Origin: a virus
DNA: 34,039 nt
Direction: 5' to 3' (one strand)
Virus record (IMG/VR): IMGVR_UViG_3300025642_000003
Span: 1 to 34,039 of that record
Part shown: piece by piece, positions 1 to 6,591 of the stretch
Position numbering within the stretch: the stretch's first letter is position 1
Layout of the letters: each line of letters begins with the position of its first letter
Notes under the pieces: generated by a model
Databases searched by the model: none
What the model saw: the letters and a program-made list of their open reading frames with translations, nothing else
Told to the model about the DNA's origin: nothing
Position numbers and translations under genes: made by a program

Positions 1-98
1 CGTTGTTGGTCAGGTCCTTCCGGAGCGATCTGAGGATCCGATCGGTGATGGGTTATCTCCGGAGGAGGCGTTGGCCCAGGATATGAAGCTGTGGGTTG
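1..98. repeat. Terminal direct repeat (left copy)
   Basis: These 98 bases are identical to 33942-34039. The reading frame crossing the end of the window continues in phase at base 2, so this is the overlap of one circular or terminally redundant molecule. A length of 98 fits an assembler k-mer overlap better than a biological repeat (inference). Confidence 0.95.
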
Positions 99-541
99 CC
101 CTGGATGCTCAGGTCAATAACTTGAAGGCACGAGTCGCTGAGGTTGGCGAGGCTATCCTTGCTGCTTCTCCGACTCTGGTCGCTGCAGCAGCTGCTCACA
201 AAAAGGCATTGAAGAAAGTCCAGAAGGATTTCGCTGTTCTAGATGCTGATATCAGGTCTGATGCTATGACCAATTATGAAAAGACGAAAGAGGTTGACCC
301 AACTCTGGGTGTAAAAATCACGATGAATAAATCAGTGGTCCTTGATGTCGATGAGGCTGAGGCGATTGCCTGGGCGATCACGAATAAACATGGGAAGCTG
401 CTGAAGCTGGATAAGACGAAGTATGCTGCTCAGCTTCTGTTGGGAACGATGGATGGTATGCCTGGTTCGGTTGATGATTCAAAGGTTCCCAAAGCTCAGG
501 TTTCATTGAAGGCTTACCTGAAGGGGGCCAGCGATGATTGA
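2..541 (+). CDS. Conserved phage protein of unknown function, C-terminal part (N-terminus at 33775..34039)
   Basis: The frame GTT GTT GGT entering at base 2 is the continuation of the gene that starts at ATG 33775. Joined, the protein is about 235 residues. The first ~75 residues are Ala/Gly/Glu-rich and probably disordered. Then comes a helical stretch with heptad character (from about MKLWVALDAQVNNLKARV) and a C-terminal part with the pattern 'GVKITMNKSVVLDVDEAEAI', 'KLLKLDKTKY' and 'AQVSLKAYLKG'. That pattern resembles a family of uncharacterised phage proteins often found near recombination and nuclease genes (from memory of family pattern). The function is unknown. Its neighbours are small replication and accessory genes. 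The TTG at 71 is not needed as a start once the circle is closed. Confidence 0.85.
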   Translation, partial: VVGQVLPERSEDPIGDGLSPEEALAQDMKLWVALDAQVNNLKARVAEVGEAILAASPTLVAAAAAHKKALKKVQKDFAVLDADIRSDAMTNYEKTKEVDPTLGVKITMNKSVVLDVDEAEAIAWAITNKHGKLLKLDKTKYAAQLLLGTMDGMPGSVDDSKVPKAQVSLKAYLKGASDD

Positions 542-1157
542 CCAGACAACAGTAGATAAATGGAAGAAACTAAATAATTTGATTTATGAAACGCTAATCA
601 ATACCACTTGTTCCTATACGGTTGAAGTGGGAACAGATGACGGATTTCCTCTTGTGGATTTACTGTCACCGGGAACAGATATTAAATTGGGAAAGATGGA
701 GTGTCAGCACATTGCTGATGACCTTACAGATGATATTCTCAACTCCCTTGTAAGTGAACCAGTTGAGGATGGGTGCAAACATGATGAACCTGGACTATCA
801 AGGATAAAGCTGGATATGTGTGAGTGTAAATCATGTGTGAAACTACGCAACGAGATAGCCAAGCGGGTATGGGGTAAGTACGCACAATCTTATCCAGACT
901 CACTTGAAATCAAAAACGTAGACTTGGGATATACTCACTGGCTTGACAGTAAACCCTACGACCCGCACGAAGTAGAAGAACCTGTTGAGGATGAGCGTTG
1001 CGAATGGAGATATGACGAACACTGTGATATGTGGGAAGGGGATTGCGGAATAGCGTGGGCGATGATTGAGGGTACTCCAATTGAAAACGATATGATGTAT
1101 TGTCCTAAGTGTGGAAAGAAGTTGCTTGACACGCCCTACGACCCGGAGGACAAATGA
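534..1157 (+). CDS. Cys-rich hypothetical protein, related in patches to the next gene
   Basis: This is a 207-residue acidic protein whose ATG overlaps the previous stop by 8 nt. It has a Cys cluster near residues 80-100 (CKH..CECKSC) and a C-terminal zinc-ribbon-like segment (CEWRYDEHCDMWEGDC ... YCPKCGKKL). Three segments (INSLVSEP-like, NEIAKRV, WLDxKPYDPHEV) recur in the next protein with near-identical DNA, showing duplication or recombination between the two genes. No enzymatic motif is visible and the role is unknown. The C-terminal CPKCG and the pattern 'WAMIEGTPIENDMMYCPKCGKKL' recall small phage zinc proteins. Confidence 0.8.
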   Translation: MIDQTTVDKWKKLNNLIYETLINTTCSYTVEVGTDDGFPLVDLLSPGTDIKLGKMECQHIADDLTDDILNSLVSEPVEDGCKHDEPGLSRIKLDMCECKSCVKLRNEIAKRVWGKYAQSYPDSLEIKNVDLGYTHWLDSKPYDPHEVEEPVEDERCEWRYDEHCDMWEGDCGIAWAMIEGTPIENDMMYCPKCGKKLLDTPYDPEDK

Positions 1158-1618
1158 ACAAAGACAAAATACTTGCTGAGATTGCAGAGCTGTTTGAACC
1201 TAAGTGGGGCTATAACACAAAAGAGCAATGGTTGAAACTTGTTGCTGATATCCTCACCGCTCACGAGCAGGAAGGCATGAACCATACAACAGCAGATAAG
1301 ATACTTACTGATATGTTTGAATCGGGATGGTTTCATCAAGACCAGATTGATTATTTTGAAAAGGAAATCATCAACTCCCTTGTAAGTGAACCTGAAACCG
1401 ACAACGAGATAGCCAAGCGGGTGATTGAGGAATATATCGAGAACGGACTAAAAGAAAAGTACAGAAAGGGTGCAGGGCATGGGTGGGAAAAGGGTATATC
1501 CTACAAACATGAGGTATCCCTGCTTCAAGATTGTTATGAGTGGCTTGACAAGAAACCCTACGACCCGCACGAAGTAGCACAGATGAAGGATAAGGATGAG
1601 AAAGGAAACCTGGATTGA
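1154..1618 (+). CDS. Hypothetical protein sharing modules with the preceding gene
   Basis: A 154-residue protein; its ATG overlaps the previous TGA (ATGA). It is helical and charged. It carries INSLVSEP, NEIAKRV and WLDKKPYDPHEV, the same short modules as the upstream protein, with shared DNA tracts of 20-25 nt. It has none of that protein's zinc-ribbon cysteines. The middle part (EEYIENGLKEKYRKGAGHGW) is unique. The function is unknown. The pair may be accessory proteins diversifying by exchange of short blocks. Confidence 0.78.
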   Translation: MNKDKILAEIAELFEPKWGYNTKEQWLKLVADILTAHEQEGMNHTTADKILTDMFESGWFHQDQIDYFEKEIINSLVSEPETDNEIAKRVIEEYIENGLKEKYRKGAGHGWEKGISYKHEVSLLQDCYEWLDKKPYDPHEVAQMKDKDEKGNLD

Positions 1619-1916
1619 TATCGGGGCAGATCTTATTGGGATCCAGCACATGGATTGCCAGTACTGTTTTGCTCGATTCGCTACTGAGCTGGCTCATGGG
1701 CTGGTGTATAAGAGAAATTACAACCGGAGATCCAGCTGGAAGAAGATCAATGTCCGGCCCAATGCAATGCCTTGCTGCCCTGGGTGTCAGAAGTTCAGTG
1801 AGACCTACGAAGGACGGAAGCATGCGTGGAATGTGTTGTGCGATTGGTACGGGGAAGAAGTTGTCCAGGCTTTCCTGGATGGGCTGGACCTAAAGATAAA
1901 GGATAACTATGGCTGA
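1596..1916 (+). CDS. Small zinc-finger-like hypothetical protein
   Basis: A 106-residue protein with CxxC at residues 21-24 (CQYC) and CCPGC at about 60-64, a plausible four-Cys zinc site. It is followed by a helical segment (AWNVLCDWYGEEVVQAFLDG). The ATG at 1596 overlaps the previous gene by 23 nt and sits after GGATAAGG. A later ATG at 1650 would leave the CxxC pair at the very N-terminus, so the earlier start is preferred. The function is not recognised. Confidence 0.7.
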   Translation: MRKETWIDIGADLIGIQHMDCQYCFARFATELAHGLVYKRNYNRRSSWKKINVRPNAMPCCPGCQKFSETYEGRKHAWNVLCDWYGEEVVQAFLDGLDLKIKDNYG

Positions 1917-2217
1917 GAGAGGAAGGCTTGCAAAAGAACGGGCCAAGATTATGAAGGCTTATTATTGTTTCGTTGGTGAGGCTGAGTATTCGATCCTGGT
2001 ATTCTCTATGACGAAGGGTCTGGCTAAGGCTGCGGTTGCTCAGGAGATCGATGCTGATTTTACAGATGTGACCTGTCGGCGCTGTAGTGGTTATGATCGT
2101 TATGCTCGGAATCGGATCTCTCCACACAATACTCCGCTGCTGTTGATGGATAATGCTGATTGTGCAGCTGCTGGTGTCCCTGATTATTATTCGGAGGTGG
2201 AAGATGCCAGCTTATAA
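1909..2217 (+). CDS. Hypothetical protein
   Basis: A 102-residue protein overlapping the previous stop by 8 nt. The core from residue 15 (MKAYYCFVGEAEYSILVFS) looks like a small alpha/beta unit. A CRRCSGYDRYA segment follows, then an acidic tail. An alternative start at ATG 1951 would give 88 residues. The pattern of short beta strands and 'AKAAVAQEID' resembles small phage proteins of unknown role, and no function is assigned. Confidence 0.65.
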   Translation: MAERGRLAKERAKIMKAYYCFVGEAEYSILVFSMTKGLAKAAVAQEIDADFTDVTCRRCSGYDRYARNRISPHNTPLLLMDNADCAAAGVPDYYSEVEDASL

Positions 2218-2587
2218 TTTCAAAGCTGAGTTCGCTGGTGCTATCGTGTACGGTGAAAAGGCTCAGACCATCCGGAAGGTAAGGAAGAATCCGACGAAGG
2301 TTGGTCAGAGAATTTATCTTTACACTGGGATGCGAACGAAGCATTGCCGAAAGTTGGGGGAAGGAGAGATTATATCAGTTGAGCCATTTGGCATTCTAAA
2401 GGATGGTACTTATCTTGTTGGGAATCTCTTTCACCTGGGAGAAAATAGTTTTGATGAAGATTGTACTGGTGAATTATTGGCTCAGGCTGATGGGTTCAAC
2501 TCATACTCTGAGTTTGTGAAATTCTTTGAGGATACCTACGGGCTGCCATTCAAGGGAGAACTTATCAAATGGAGGTTGGATGAATAA
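2204..2587 (+). CDS. ASCH-like domain protein (putative RNA/nucleic-acid binding)
   Basis: A 127-residue protein starting at ATG 2204 after GGAGGTGGAAG. The frame is open to 2153, but that upstream stretch lacks a ribosome site and reads as junk. The N-terminal half, with FKAEFAGAIVYGEKAQTIR, VGQRIYLYTGMRTKHC and LGEGEIISVEP, follows the ASCH/PUA-like beta-barrel pattern: a 'G.K..TiR' loop, a 'vGd.l.lytg' strand, then 'G...i..v'. ASCH proteins bind RNA or modified nucleotides. In phages they are usually small, stand-alone and unassigned. The fold is inferred from the pattern; the biological role is unknown. Confidence 0.75.
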   Translation: MPAYNFKAEFAGAIVYGEKAQTIRKVRKNPTKVGQRIYLYTGMRTKHCRKLGEGEIISVEPFGILKDGTYLVGNLFHLGENSFDEDCTGELLAQADGFNSYSEFVKFFEDTYGLPFKGELIKWRLDE

Positions 2588-2720
2588 TGTTGAGCGGGAA
2601 AACCTTTATAACAAAATTGACGGTGACGAAGAATTGTCTGATGGAGAAAAACGAGATGCATTTAATGAAATGTTAGAAGATGACTACTGGCGAGAGCAGG
2701 AAGAACGGGAGGGACGATGA
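2580..2720 (+). CDS. Small acidic hypothetical protein
   Basis: A 46-residue protein beginning at ATG 2580, inside the last codons of the previous gene, with GGAGG at 2571-2575 directly upstream. It is highly charged (NVERENLYNKIDGDEELSD, EEREGR) and mostly helical. It ends in a 4-nt overlap with the RusA-like gene, so it is probably cotranslated with it. The function is unknown. Confidence 0.6.
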   Translation: MNNVERENLYNKIDGDEELSDGEKRDAFNEMLEDDYWREQEEREGR

Positions 2721-3073
2721 AGATAATTCTTGAAGGTGAACGTCCCTGGTCCTGGAATCAAATGTACGCTGGCGTTCACTGGTCAAAGCGAAAGGAAGAA
2801 GCCGATCGTGTTCACGATGAGGTCTGGCTTGATTGTCATGTATTCAAAAGGGAAATGATTATTGGCGTGGTGGATATTCTCGTTACTGCTTACTTCAAGA
2901 ATAGACCGCAGGACTCAGATAATATCTGCTCGAAGCTGTATATTGATGGGCTGATTGGAAACGTGATTGAGGATGATACCAGGGAATTTGTCCGGAGGGT
3001 GTCCACTCAATCTGAGGTTGACGAAGAAAATCCACGAGTTGAGATTGAAATAATAGTATTGGAGGATGAATGA
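2717..3073 (+). CDS. rusA: RusA-like Holliday junction resolvase
   Basis: A 118-residue protein matching the RusA endodeoxyribonuclease family in length and motif order: an N-terminal strand IILEGERPWSWNQMY, then the catalytic block PQDSDNICSKLYIDGLIG with D66, D68, N69, K73 and D77, then IEDDTREFVRRVST (D86, D87). RusA enzymes are dimers that cut four-way junctions. In phages they process recombination intermediates before packaging. The Lys here lies five residues after the second Asp, whereas the E. coli enzyme has four; this is a branch variant. The start overlaps the previous stop by 4 nt. Confidence 0.88.
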   Translation: MKIILEGERPWSWNQMYAGVHWSKRKEEADRVHDEVWLDCHVFKREMIIGVVDILVTAYFKNRPQDSDNICSKLYIDGLIGNVIEDDTREFVRRVSTQSEVDEENPRVEIEIIVLEDE

Positions 3074-3393
3074 ATACCATTTGGAAGTATGAGCTTCAGA
3101 TTACCGATGTGCAGACGCTGTCAGTTCCGGTTGGAGCGAGACCATTGAAGGTTGGGTCCCAAGAGAAGGATCAAGATAAGATATCCCAGGCCCAGCTCGA
3201 TGAAGGTTGGCGGTTAGTTCCACTTGATGCTCTGATGATCTGGCTTCAGGTGGATCCGGAAGCAGAGCTGATTGATGTTGTATTTCGGGTCATTGGCACT
3301 GGTCACAAGTTTGATCCAGCTGGGCTTTGGCATTGGGGAACTACAGATTGTAATGGATATATTTGGCATGTATTTATGGAGGCTGGATTATGA
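3070..3393 (+). CDS. DUF7352-like small protein
   Basis: A 107-residue protein whose ATG overlaps the previous stop. The pattern IWKYELQITDVQTLSVPVGA near the N-terminus and VVFRVIGTGHKFD plus NGYIWHVFM at the C-terminus is that of the small phage/bacterial DUF7352 family (IWKYxL..TD.Q...mP.GA ... GTGH ... WHVF). This copy has an extra charged segment (VGSQEKDQDKISQAQ) between the first strands. No molecular function is established for the family. Confidence 0.7.
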   Translation: MNTIWKYELQITDVQTLSVPVGARPLKVGSQEKDQDKISQAQLDEGWRLVPLDALMIWLQVDPEAELIDVVFRVIGTGHKFDPAGLWHWGTTDCNGYIWHVFMEAGL

Positions 3394-3803
3394 ACCATTG
3401 TGAGCGGTGCGGTGATCCAACTTCTAATCCAAGATTTTGTTCCAGACGTTGCTCTATTCTTACTGTGAGGGCAAGTGGAAAGAAACCAGATCCTTCCCTT
3501 GATCGTATGAGGTTTCCTACCGAGCTTGAAAAGGCTTGGGCTTCTGGGTTTTGGCAGGGGGATGGAAGTGTAGCCAATTCTACGAGGAATAGAGGATTTC
3601 GTTCTCTCCGAGTTTCTGTTTATCAGAAAGAGAAATACCCCTTGTTGTTATTGAGGGAATGCTGGGGTGGGAGTATTCGACCAGATAAAGATAAATGGAA
3701 TTGGTCAGCTTGCGGTGCGAGGGCAGAAGAGTTTTTGAATGATATTATCGAATGGGCTTCTCCCAGAAGAATAAAACAAATTAGAAAAGCAAGGAGTGTG
3801 TGA
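3390..3803 (+). CDS. LAGLIDADG-like homing endonuclease with N-terminal zinc knuckle
   Basis: A 137-residue protein from ATG 3390 (4-nt overlap with the previous gene). The N-terminus has C4-x2-C7 and C17-x3-C21, a treble-clef-like metal site. At residues 50-60, WASGFWQGDGS matches the LAGLIDADG helix-plus-acid pattern (A.GFwqGDGs, D58 as metal ligand). It is followed by the expected beta strands (FRSLRVSVYQKEKYPLLLLRE, WGGSIR) and a C-terminal basic tail. The length suits a single-motif enzyme working as a dimer. It is free-standing, not in an intron or intein that I can see. It probably cuts a related phage genome at this locus. Confidence 0.75.
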   Translation: MNHCERCGDPTSNPRFCSRRCSILTVRASGKKPDPSLDRMRFPTELEKAWASGFWQGDGSVANSTRNRGFRSLRVSVYQKEKYPLLLLRECWGGSIRPDKDKWNWSACGARAEEFLNDIIEWASPRRIKQIRKARSV

Positions 3804-3804
3804 T

Positions 3805-4389
3805 ATGCCATCAGGTTACGATAGATATCTCGATTTCCAGTATAGAATGTCTGGTGGATTCTTTACTCATTTGTTCCAGGCCATTGCTGTGGCTGATGGG
3901 GATAATACCGCTGCCCTGGAGAAGGGCTATCCGGAAGAGGTAGATGCTTATCGTGTCTGGACAACGATGGGAGCCCAGGCTTTACTTGCGTTCATTTCTC
4001 ACTGTCATGGTTGTCGACCGAGGTTCATAGAGGAATATGGGCTGGATGAGTTTCCGGATCCGGTTCTGGAGGAACATTACTGGAACCCTGGTGAGGTGGC
4101 TCTTGATAAAACTCTGGGCTTTGATCAGGTCGAAAAGGATCTAGCTGCTCTTATTGATGATGGTCTGGCTGGGCTGCCGATTCCCTATCCGCTGGTGTTC
4201 ATGCATAAGGAAGTCCAAGATGATTTTGAGATTCGGGCTTGGCAGGTGTTGGGTGCTGAGCGTATCCTGGTCGAGATTGATAATCTCAGTGAGGGTGTCT
4301 TTGATGCTGACTCAACCATCCTGGCTGCGATCGGGGAAGTCTATCAGGCTGAGAAGGCTGAGAGGGCGAGCAGGGTAACGAAATCGTGA
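3805..4389 (+). CDS. Conserved phage protein of unknown function
   Basis: A 194-residue protein. ATG 3805 is chosen because AAGGAG (3791-3796) lies 8 nt upstream; the in-frame GTG at 3796 overlaps that site. The N-terminal ~60 residues (YDRYLDFQYRMSGGFFTHLFQAI, then ADGDNTAALEKGYPEEVDAYRVW) match the feel of a small widespread phage protein with 'Y.MyGgFyt.L..AI..AD..N...L...fPeEV.AYr'. The rest is helical and acidic. The role is unknown. It is the last gene before the 4408-4455 hairpins. Confidence 0.75.
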   Translation: MPSGYDRYLDFQYRMSGGFFTHLFQAIAVADGDNTAALEKGYPEEVDAYRVWTTMGAQALLAFISHCHGCRPRFIEEYGLDEFPDPVLEEHYWNPGEVALDKTLGFDQVEKDLAALIDDGLAGLPIPYPLVFMHKEVQDDFEIRAWQVLGAERILVEIDNLSEGVFDADSTILAAIGEVYQAEKAERASRVTKS

Positions 4390-4408
4390 ACTACCTGAGA
4401 TAAAAAAT

Positions 4409-4433
4409 ACCCCAGGGTTTCAAGCCCTGGGGT
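4409..4433. terminator. Strong hairpin after the accessory block (candidate bidirectional terminator)
   Basis: A 9-bp perfect stem, ACCCCAGGG / CCCTGGGGT, with a 7-nt loop lies 20 nt past the stop at 4389. The + strand has no real T-run after it. On the - strand the stem is followed by TATTTTTTAT, so it looks most like a terminator for leftward transcription. A second small stem, TTCGGA-GCCGAA-TCCGAA (4438-4455), follows. Confidence 0.55.
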
Positions 4434-4479
4434 TACGTTCGGAGCCGAATCCGAAAGTAAATTTATTATAAACTATATT

Positions 4480-4488
4480 TGCTATAAT
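4480..4488 (+). promoter_or_regulatory. Extended -10 promoter before the first glycan block
   Basis: TGC TATAAT (extended -10, TGnTATAAT) lies in an A/T-rich stretch (4456-4480) directly before an AAGGAGGT ribosome site (4494-4500) and ATG 4511. No good -35 is visible, which fits an extended -10 promoter. Confidence 0.6.
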
Positions 4489-4510
4489 GGGGAAGGAGGT
4501 TGTGGCTCTG

Positions 4511-4573
4511 ATGAAAAATATACATAGAGGCGAGAGGGCGTTCATCATAGGTAATGGTCCAGGCTTGTTATGA
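4511..4573 (+). pseudogene. Orphan 20-codon N-terminus of a GNGPSL/DUF115-type gene, now a leader ORF
   Basis: The ORF has an excellent ribosome site (GGAAGGAGGT, 4491-4500) and encodes MKNIHRGERAFIIGNGPGLL. The segment 'GERAFIIGNGP' is the nucleotide-binding-like start of DUF115 / MptE-like and sialyltransferase-like proteins; the gene at 11595 has GNGPSL. The frame stops at once with TGA, overlapping the next ATG as TTATGA. I read it as a truncated gene whose start signals now drive the next gene by translational coupling. A genuine leader peptide is the alternative. Confidence 0.55.
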
Positions 4574-4860
4574 GATCACCACCAAAAACCAAACCGCCAA
4601 CCAGTCGACCGTCCGGTCCGGCTCCACCCCCACCACCAGGAGGTCCGATGTCCCAACCGCCACCTAAAAGAACTCCACCAGCTGGTGGGTCGAATGTGTC
4701 TGGTCCTAATAAGAAGATGATCGAGTGTCCCTGGTGTCATATGTTTACGAGGGCATTCGATACATGCAGCCATTGTAATGGTCCGGCTTTCCCTATCATC
4801 AAGCGTGGCCCGAACAAGACTGAGAAACCGAAGATTCCGAAGGGAGGGAGGCGATACTGA
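4570..4860 (+). CDS. Proline-rich zinc-ribbon protein
   Basis: A 96-residue protein. Residues 1-45 are low-complexity Pro/Gly/Ser. Residues 52-70 hold CPWCHMF...CSHC, a CxxC...CxxC zinc ribbon, followed by a basic tail (KRGPNKTEKPKIPKGGRR). There is no good ribosome site of its own; it starts inside the stop of the 20-codon ORF at 4511. A nucleic-acid- or protein-binding role is possible. No family is recognised. Confidence 0.65.
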   Translation: MRSPPKTKPPTSRPSGPAPPPPPGGPMSQPPPKRTPPAGGSNVSGPNKKMIECPWCHMFTRAFDTCSHCNGPAFPIIKRGPNKTEKPKIPKGGRRY

Positions 4861-5528
4861 TGAATGTCGTTGCGATCGTGAGTGCTTATCATTGCTCCGT
4901 TGATGATGTCCTGGGCTGCATCCGGAACCTACGGGAGCAGACTCTCTCTCCCCATATCTGGATGGTGAGCCAGGAGGCTGGGGAGATTGGTCGGCGGTGC
5001 AGGGAGCTGGTTGATTTCAACGTCATTACTCCAGATGTCCCTGGGCTGTATGCTGCTTGGAATATGATTATCCGGAGGCTGCCAGAAGAGGAATGCTTTA
5101 TTACCAATGCCAATACTGATGATCGTAAGGATCCGGAGGGTATCCAGAAGCTGGCCCTGGCCCTGGGTTTGGGTAACGATCTGGTTTATGGGGATTATTG
5201 GAAGGTGGATAATTTACACGCTGAAGGGGTCCGGATAGAGCGTCCTGGTTATTCCATTGAGGATATGAGAACTCATTGCTTTGTTGGCCCGCTGCCCATG
5301 TGGAGGAAGTCCCTGCATGATCGCTTCGGTCTGTTTGATGAGTCCTATGTCGTTGCTGGGGATTGGGAGTTCTGGGTCCGGTGTGCAGTTCATGGAGCCC
5401 TGGTTGCCCATATCCCAGAAGTGGTCGGGTCCTATGTTTGGCGTTGGGATTCCCTGGAGCATCGGAACAAAGAAATCGCTCACGAAGAGCGAGACAAAAT
5501 CCGGAGGTTGTATGAGCAAGACTGTTGA
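4860..5528 (+). CDS. Glycosyltransferase family 2 protein
   Basis: A 222-residue protein with a GT-A fold pattern: N-terminal VVAIVSAYHCSVDDVLGCIRN, PGLYAAWNMIIRR (residues 61-73), NANTDDR at 83-89 as the DxD-like metal/UDP site, LVYGDYW, and C-terminal FGLFDESYVVAGDWEFWVR (about 156-174), whose GDWEFW corresponds to the catalytic-base region of family 2 enzymes. It presumably transfers a sugar from a nucleotide donor in the infected cell. The acceptor is unknown: virion protein, DNA base or host glycan. It overlaps both neighbours by a few bases. Confidence 0.85.
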   Translation: MNVVAIVSAYHCSVDDVLGCIRNLREQTLSPHIWMVSQEAGEIGRRCRELVDFNVITPDVPGLYAAWNMIIRRLPEEECFITNANTDDRKDPEGIQKLALALGLGNDLVYGDYWKVDNLHAEGVRIERPGYSIEDMRTHCFVGPLPMWRKSLHDRFGLFDESYVVAGDWEFWVRCAVHGALVAHIPEVVGSYVWRWDSLEHRNKEIAHEERDKIRRLYEQDC

Positions 5529-6306
5529 GAATTCTAATCCTAATTGGGATCAGGAACTGGCCTGGGAGCCTGGGCGAGTGTCCGGCGTGATGGTTGTCCA
5601 TATCCCTCATCTTACTGGTTACTACGAGAATATGCTGGAGGTGCTGGATCTATCTCTGGAAACCTGGAGTTATCCTGGGATGCATCGGATCATTTATCTC
5701 AACGGTTGCTGCAGTGAGGTTCGTGATCTGGTCCGGTCCCATGTCCCATCGTTCATCCTTGAGTCGCTGAGGAATGTTGGGGCTATCAATGCTCTGTTTC
5801 AGGCTGTACGCTTCGCTCCAGGAGAGGTGATCGCCTATTCTGATTATGATGTCGAGTATGATTACGGCTGGTTGCCGAGGCTATTGGAGATCCTGGATAC
5901 TTACCCCAGGGCTGGGATGGTGTCTGGAAATTGTGCTGGCTGGTCTGCTGAGCATTGTGCGAAGGCTGCGAAGGGATTGAAAGGGAAGTGGAAAAATCAG
6001 GATCTGGAAGCGTTGAAGCAATGGGCAGCAAGTGTAAAGTGGAAATTGGATGCTTGCAAAACTAGGGCCAAGACCGATCGGCAATGGCATACTTCGAAGG
6101 CTGGGGTGAAGGCTGTTGTGGGGGCCAAGCACTATCAGTTCGTTGCTCTGCGGTCCAGGCTGCTGGAGATCGATCCTGGCTACTGGCCCCACAGGATGAG
6201 AGGTCATGTTCCTGTTCTGGATGAGGCGATGGATGCTGCTGGTTATTTGAGGCTATCCACTCCGGATCCGGTGTGCTGGCATCTGGGGAATAAGATAAGT
6301 GTATAA
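5512..6306 (+). CDS. Putative glycosyltransferase (GT-A-like)
   Basis: A 264-residue protein. ATG 5512 follows CCGGAGGTTGT and overlaps the previous gene by 17 nt. A longer open frame to 5281 is only the shadow of the upstream gene. The pattern is GVMVVHIPHLTGYYENMLEVL, GAINALFQAVRFAPGEVIAYSDYDVEY (DYD at 111-113 as the DxD metal site), WLPRLLEIL and GMVSGNC. There is a long basic helical insert (about 145-190), then HYQFVALRSRLLEIDPGYW and VLDEAMDAAGYLRLSTPDPVCWHLG, the usual GT2 'final acceptor' part. The donor and acceptor are unknown. It works next to the preceding GT2 gene. Confidence 0.75.
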   Translation: MSKTVENSNPNWDQELAWEPGRVSGVMVVHIPHLTGYYENMLEVLDLSLETWSYPGMHRIIYLNGCCSEVRDLVRSHVPSFILESLRNVGAINALFQAVRFAPGEVIAYSDYDVEYDYGWLPRLLEILDTYPRAGMVSGNCAGWSAEHCAKAAKGLKGKWKNQDLEALKQWAASVKWKLDACKTRAKTDRQWHTSKAGVKAVVGAKHYQFVALRSRLLEIDPGYWPHRMRGHVPVLDEAMDAAGYLRLSTPDPVCWHLGNKISV

Positions 6307-6317
6307 TGGAGGAAACG

Positions 6318-6500
6318 ATGGATATTGTTGTCTGTGAGAGTTGTGGAGACCAGATTCATGATCCGGTTGATATCTATGGTGAAGAAGATTGGGTGTTGTG
6401 CAGGCACTGCGATTGGGAATTACAGTGTGACCAGATGTTTATTAGTACTCAAAACATTATTGACGCCGGAAAACAAATACCGTTATTTGAGGAAGGATAG
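6318..6500 (+). CDS. Small zinc-ribbon protein
   Basis: A 60-residue protein. ATG 6318 is preferred over ATG 6306 because GGAGG (6308-6312) sits 5 nt before it. It has two CxxC pairs (CESC, CRHC) plus a further Cys, a typical zinc ribbon, then an acidic tail. The function is unknown. Confidence 0.65.
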   Translation: MDIVVCESCGDQIHDPVDIYGEEDWVLCRHCDWELQCDQMFISTQNIIDAGKQIPLFEEG

Positions 6501-6501
6501 C

Positions 6502-6591
6502 ATGGATCAAATCAAAATGGTTCTGGCAGTAATAGTTATTGAGCTTGCGTTTATTATCGGGATATTATTGGGGCAAATAGTCTATGGCTAG
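6502..6591 (+). CDS. 29-residue single-pass membrane peptide
   Basis: ATG 6502 follows GAGGAAGGATAGC. The product starts MDQIKM, followed by one hydrophobic span (VLAVIVIELAFIIGILLG) and a short tail. It overlaps the ParB-like gene by 8 nt. Its size and context suggest a small phage membrane protein of unknown role. Confidence 0.55.
   Translation: MDQIKMVLAVIVIELAFIIGILLGQIVYG

Noticed and set aside
5101-5610. 169-codon ORF on the - strand
   Set aside because: Antisense shadow over two clear glycosyltransferase genes; composition (His/Pro/Arg-rich) is that of a shadow.
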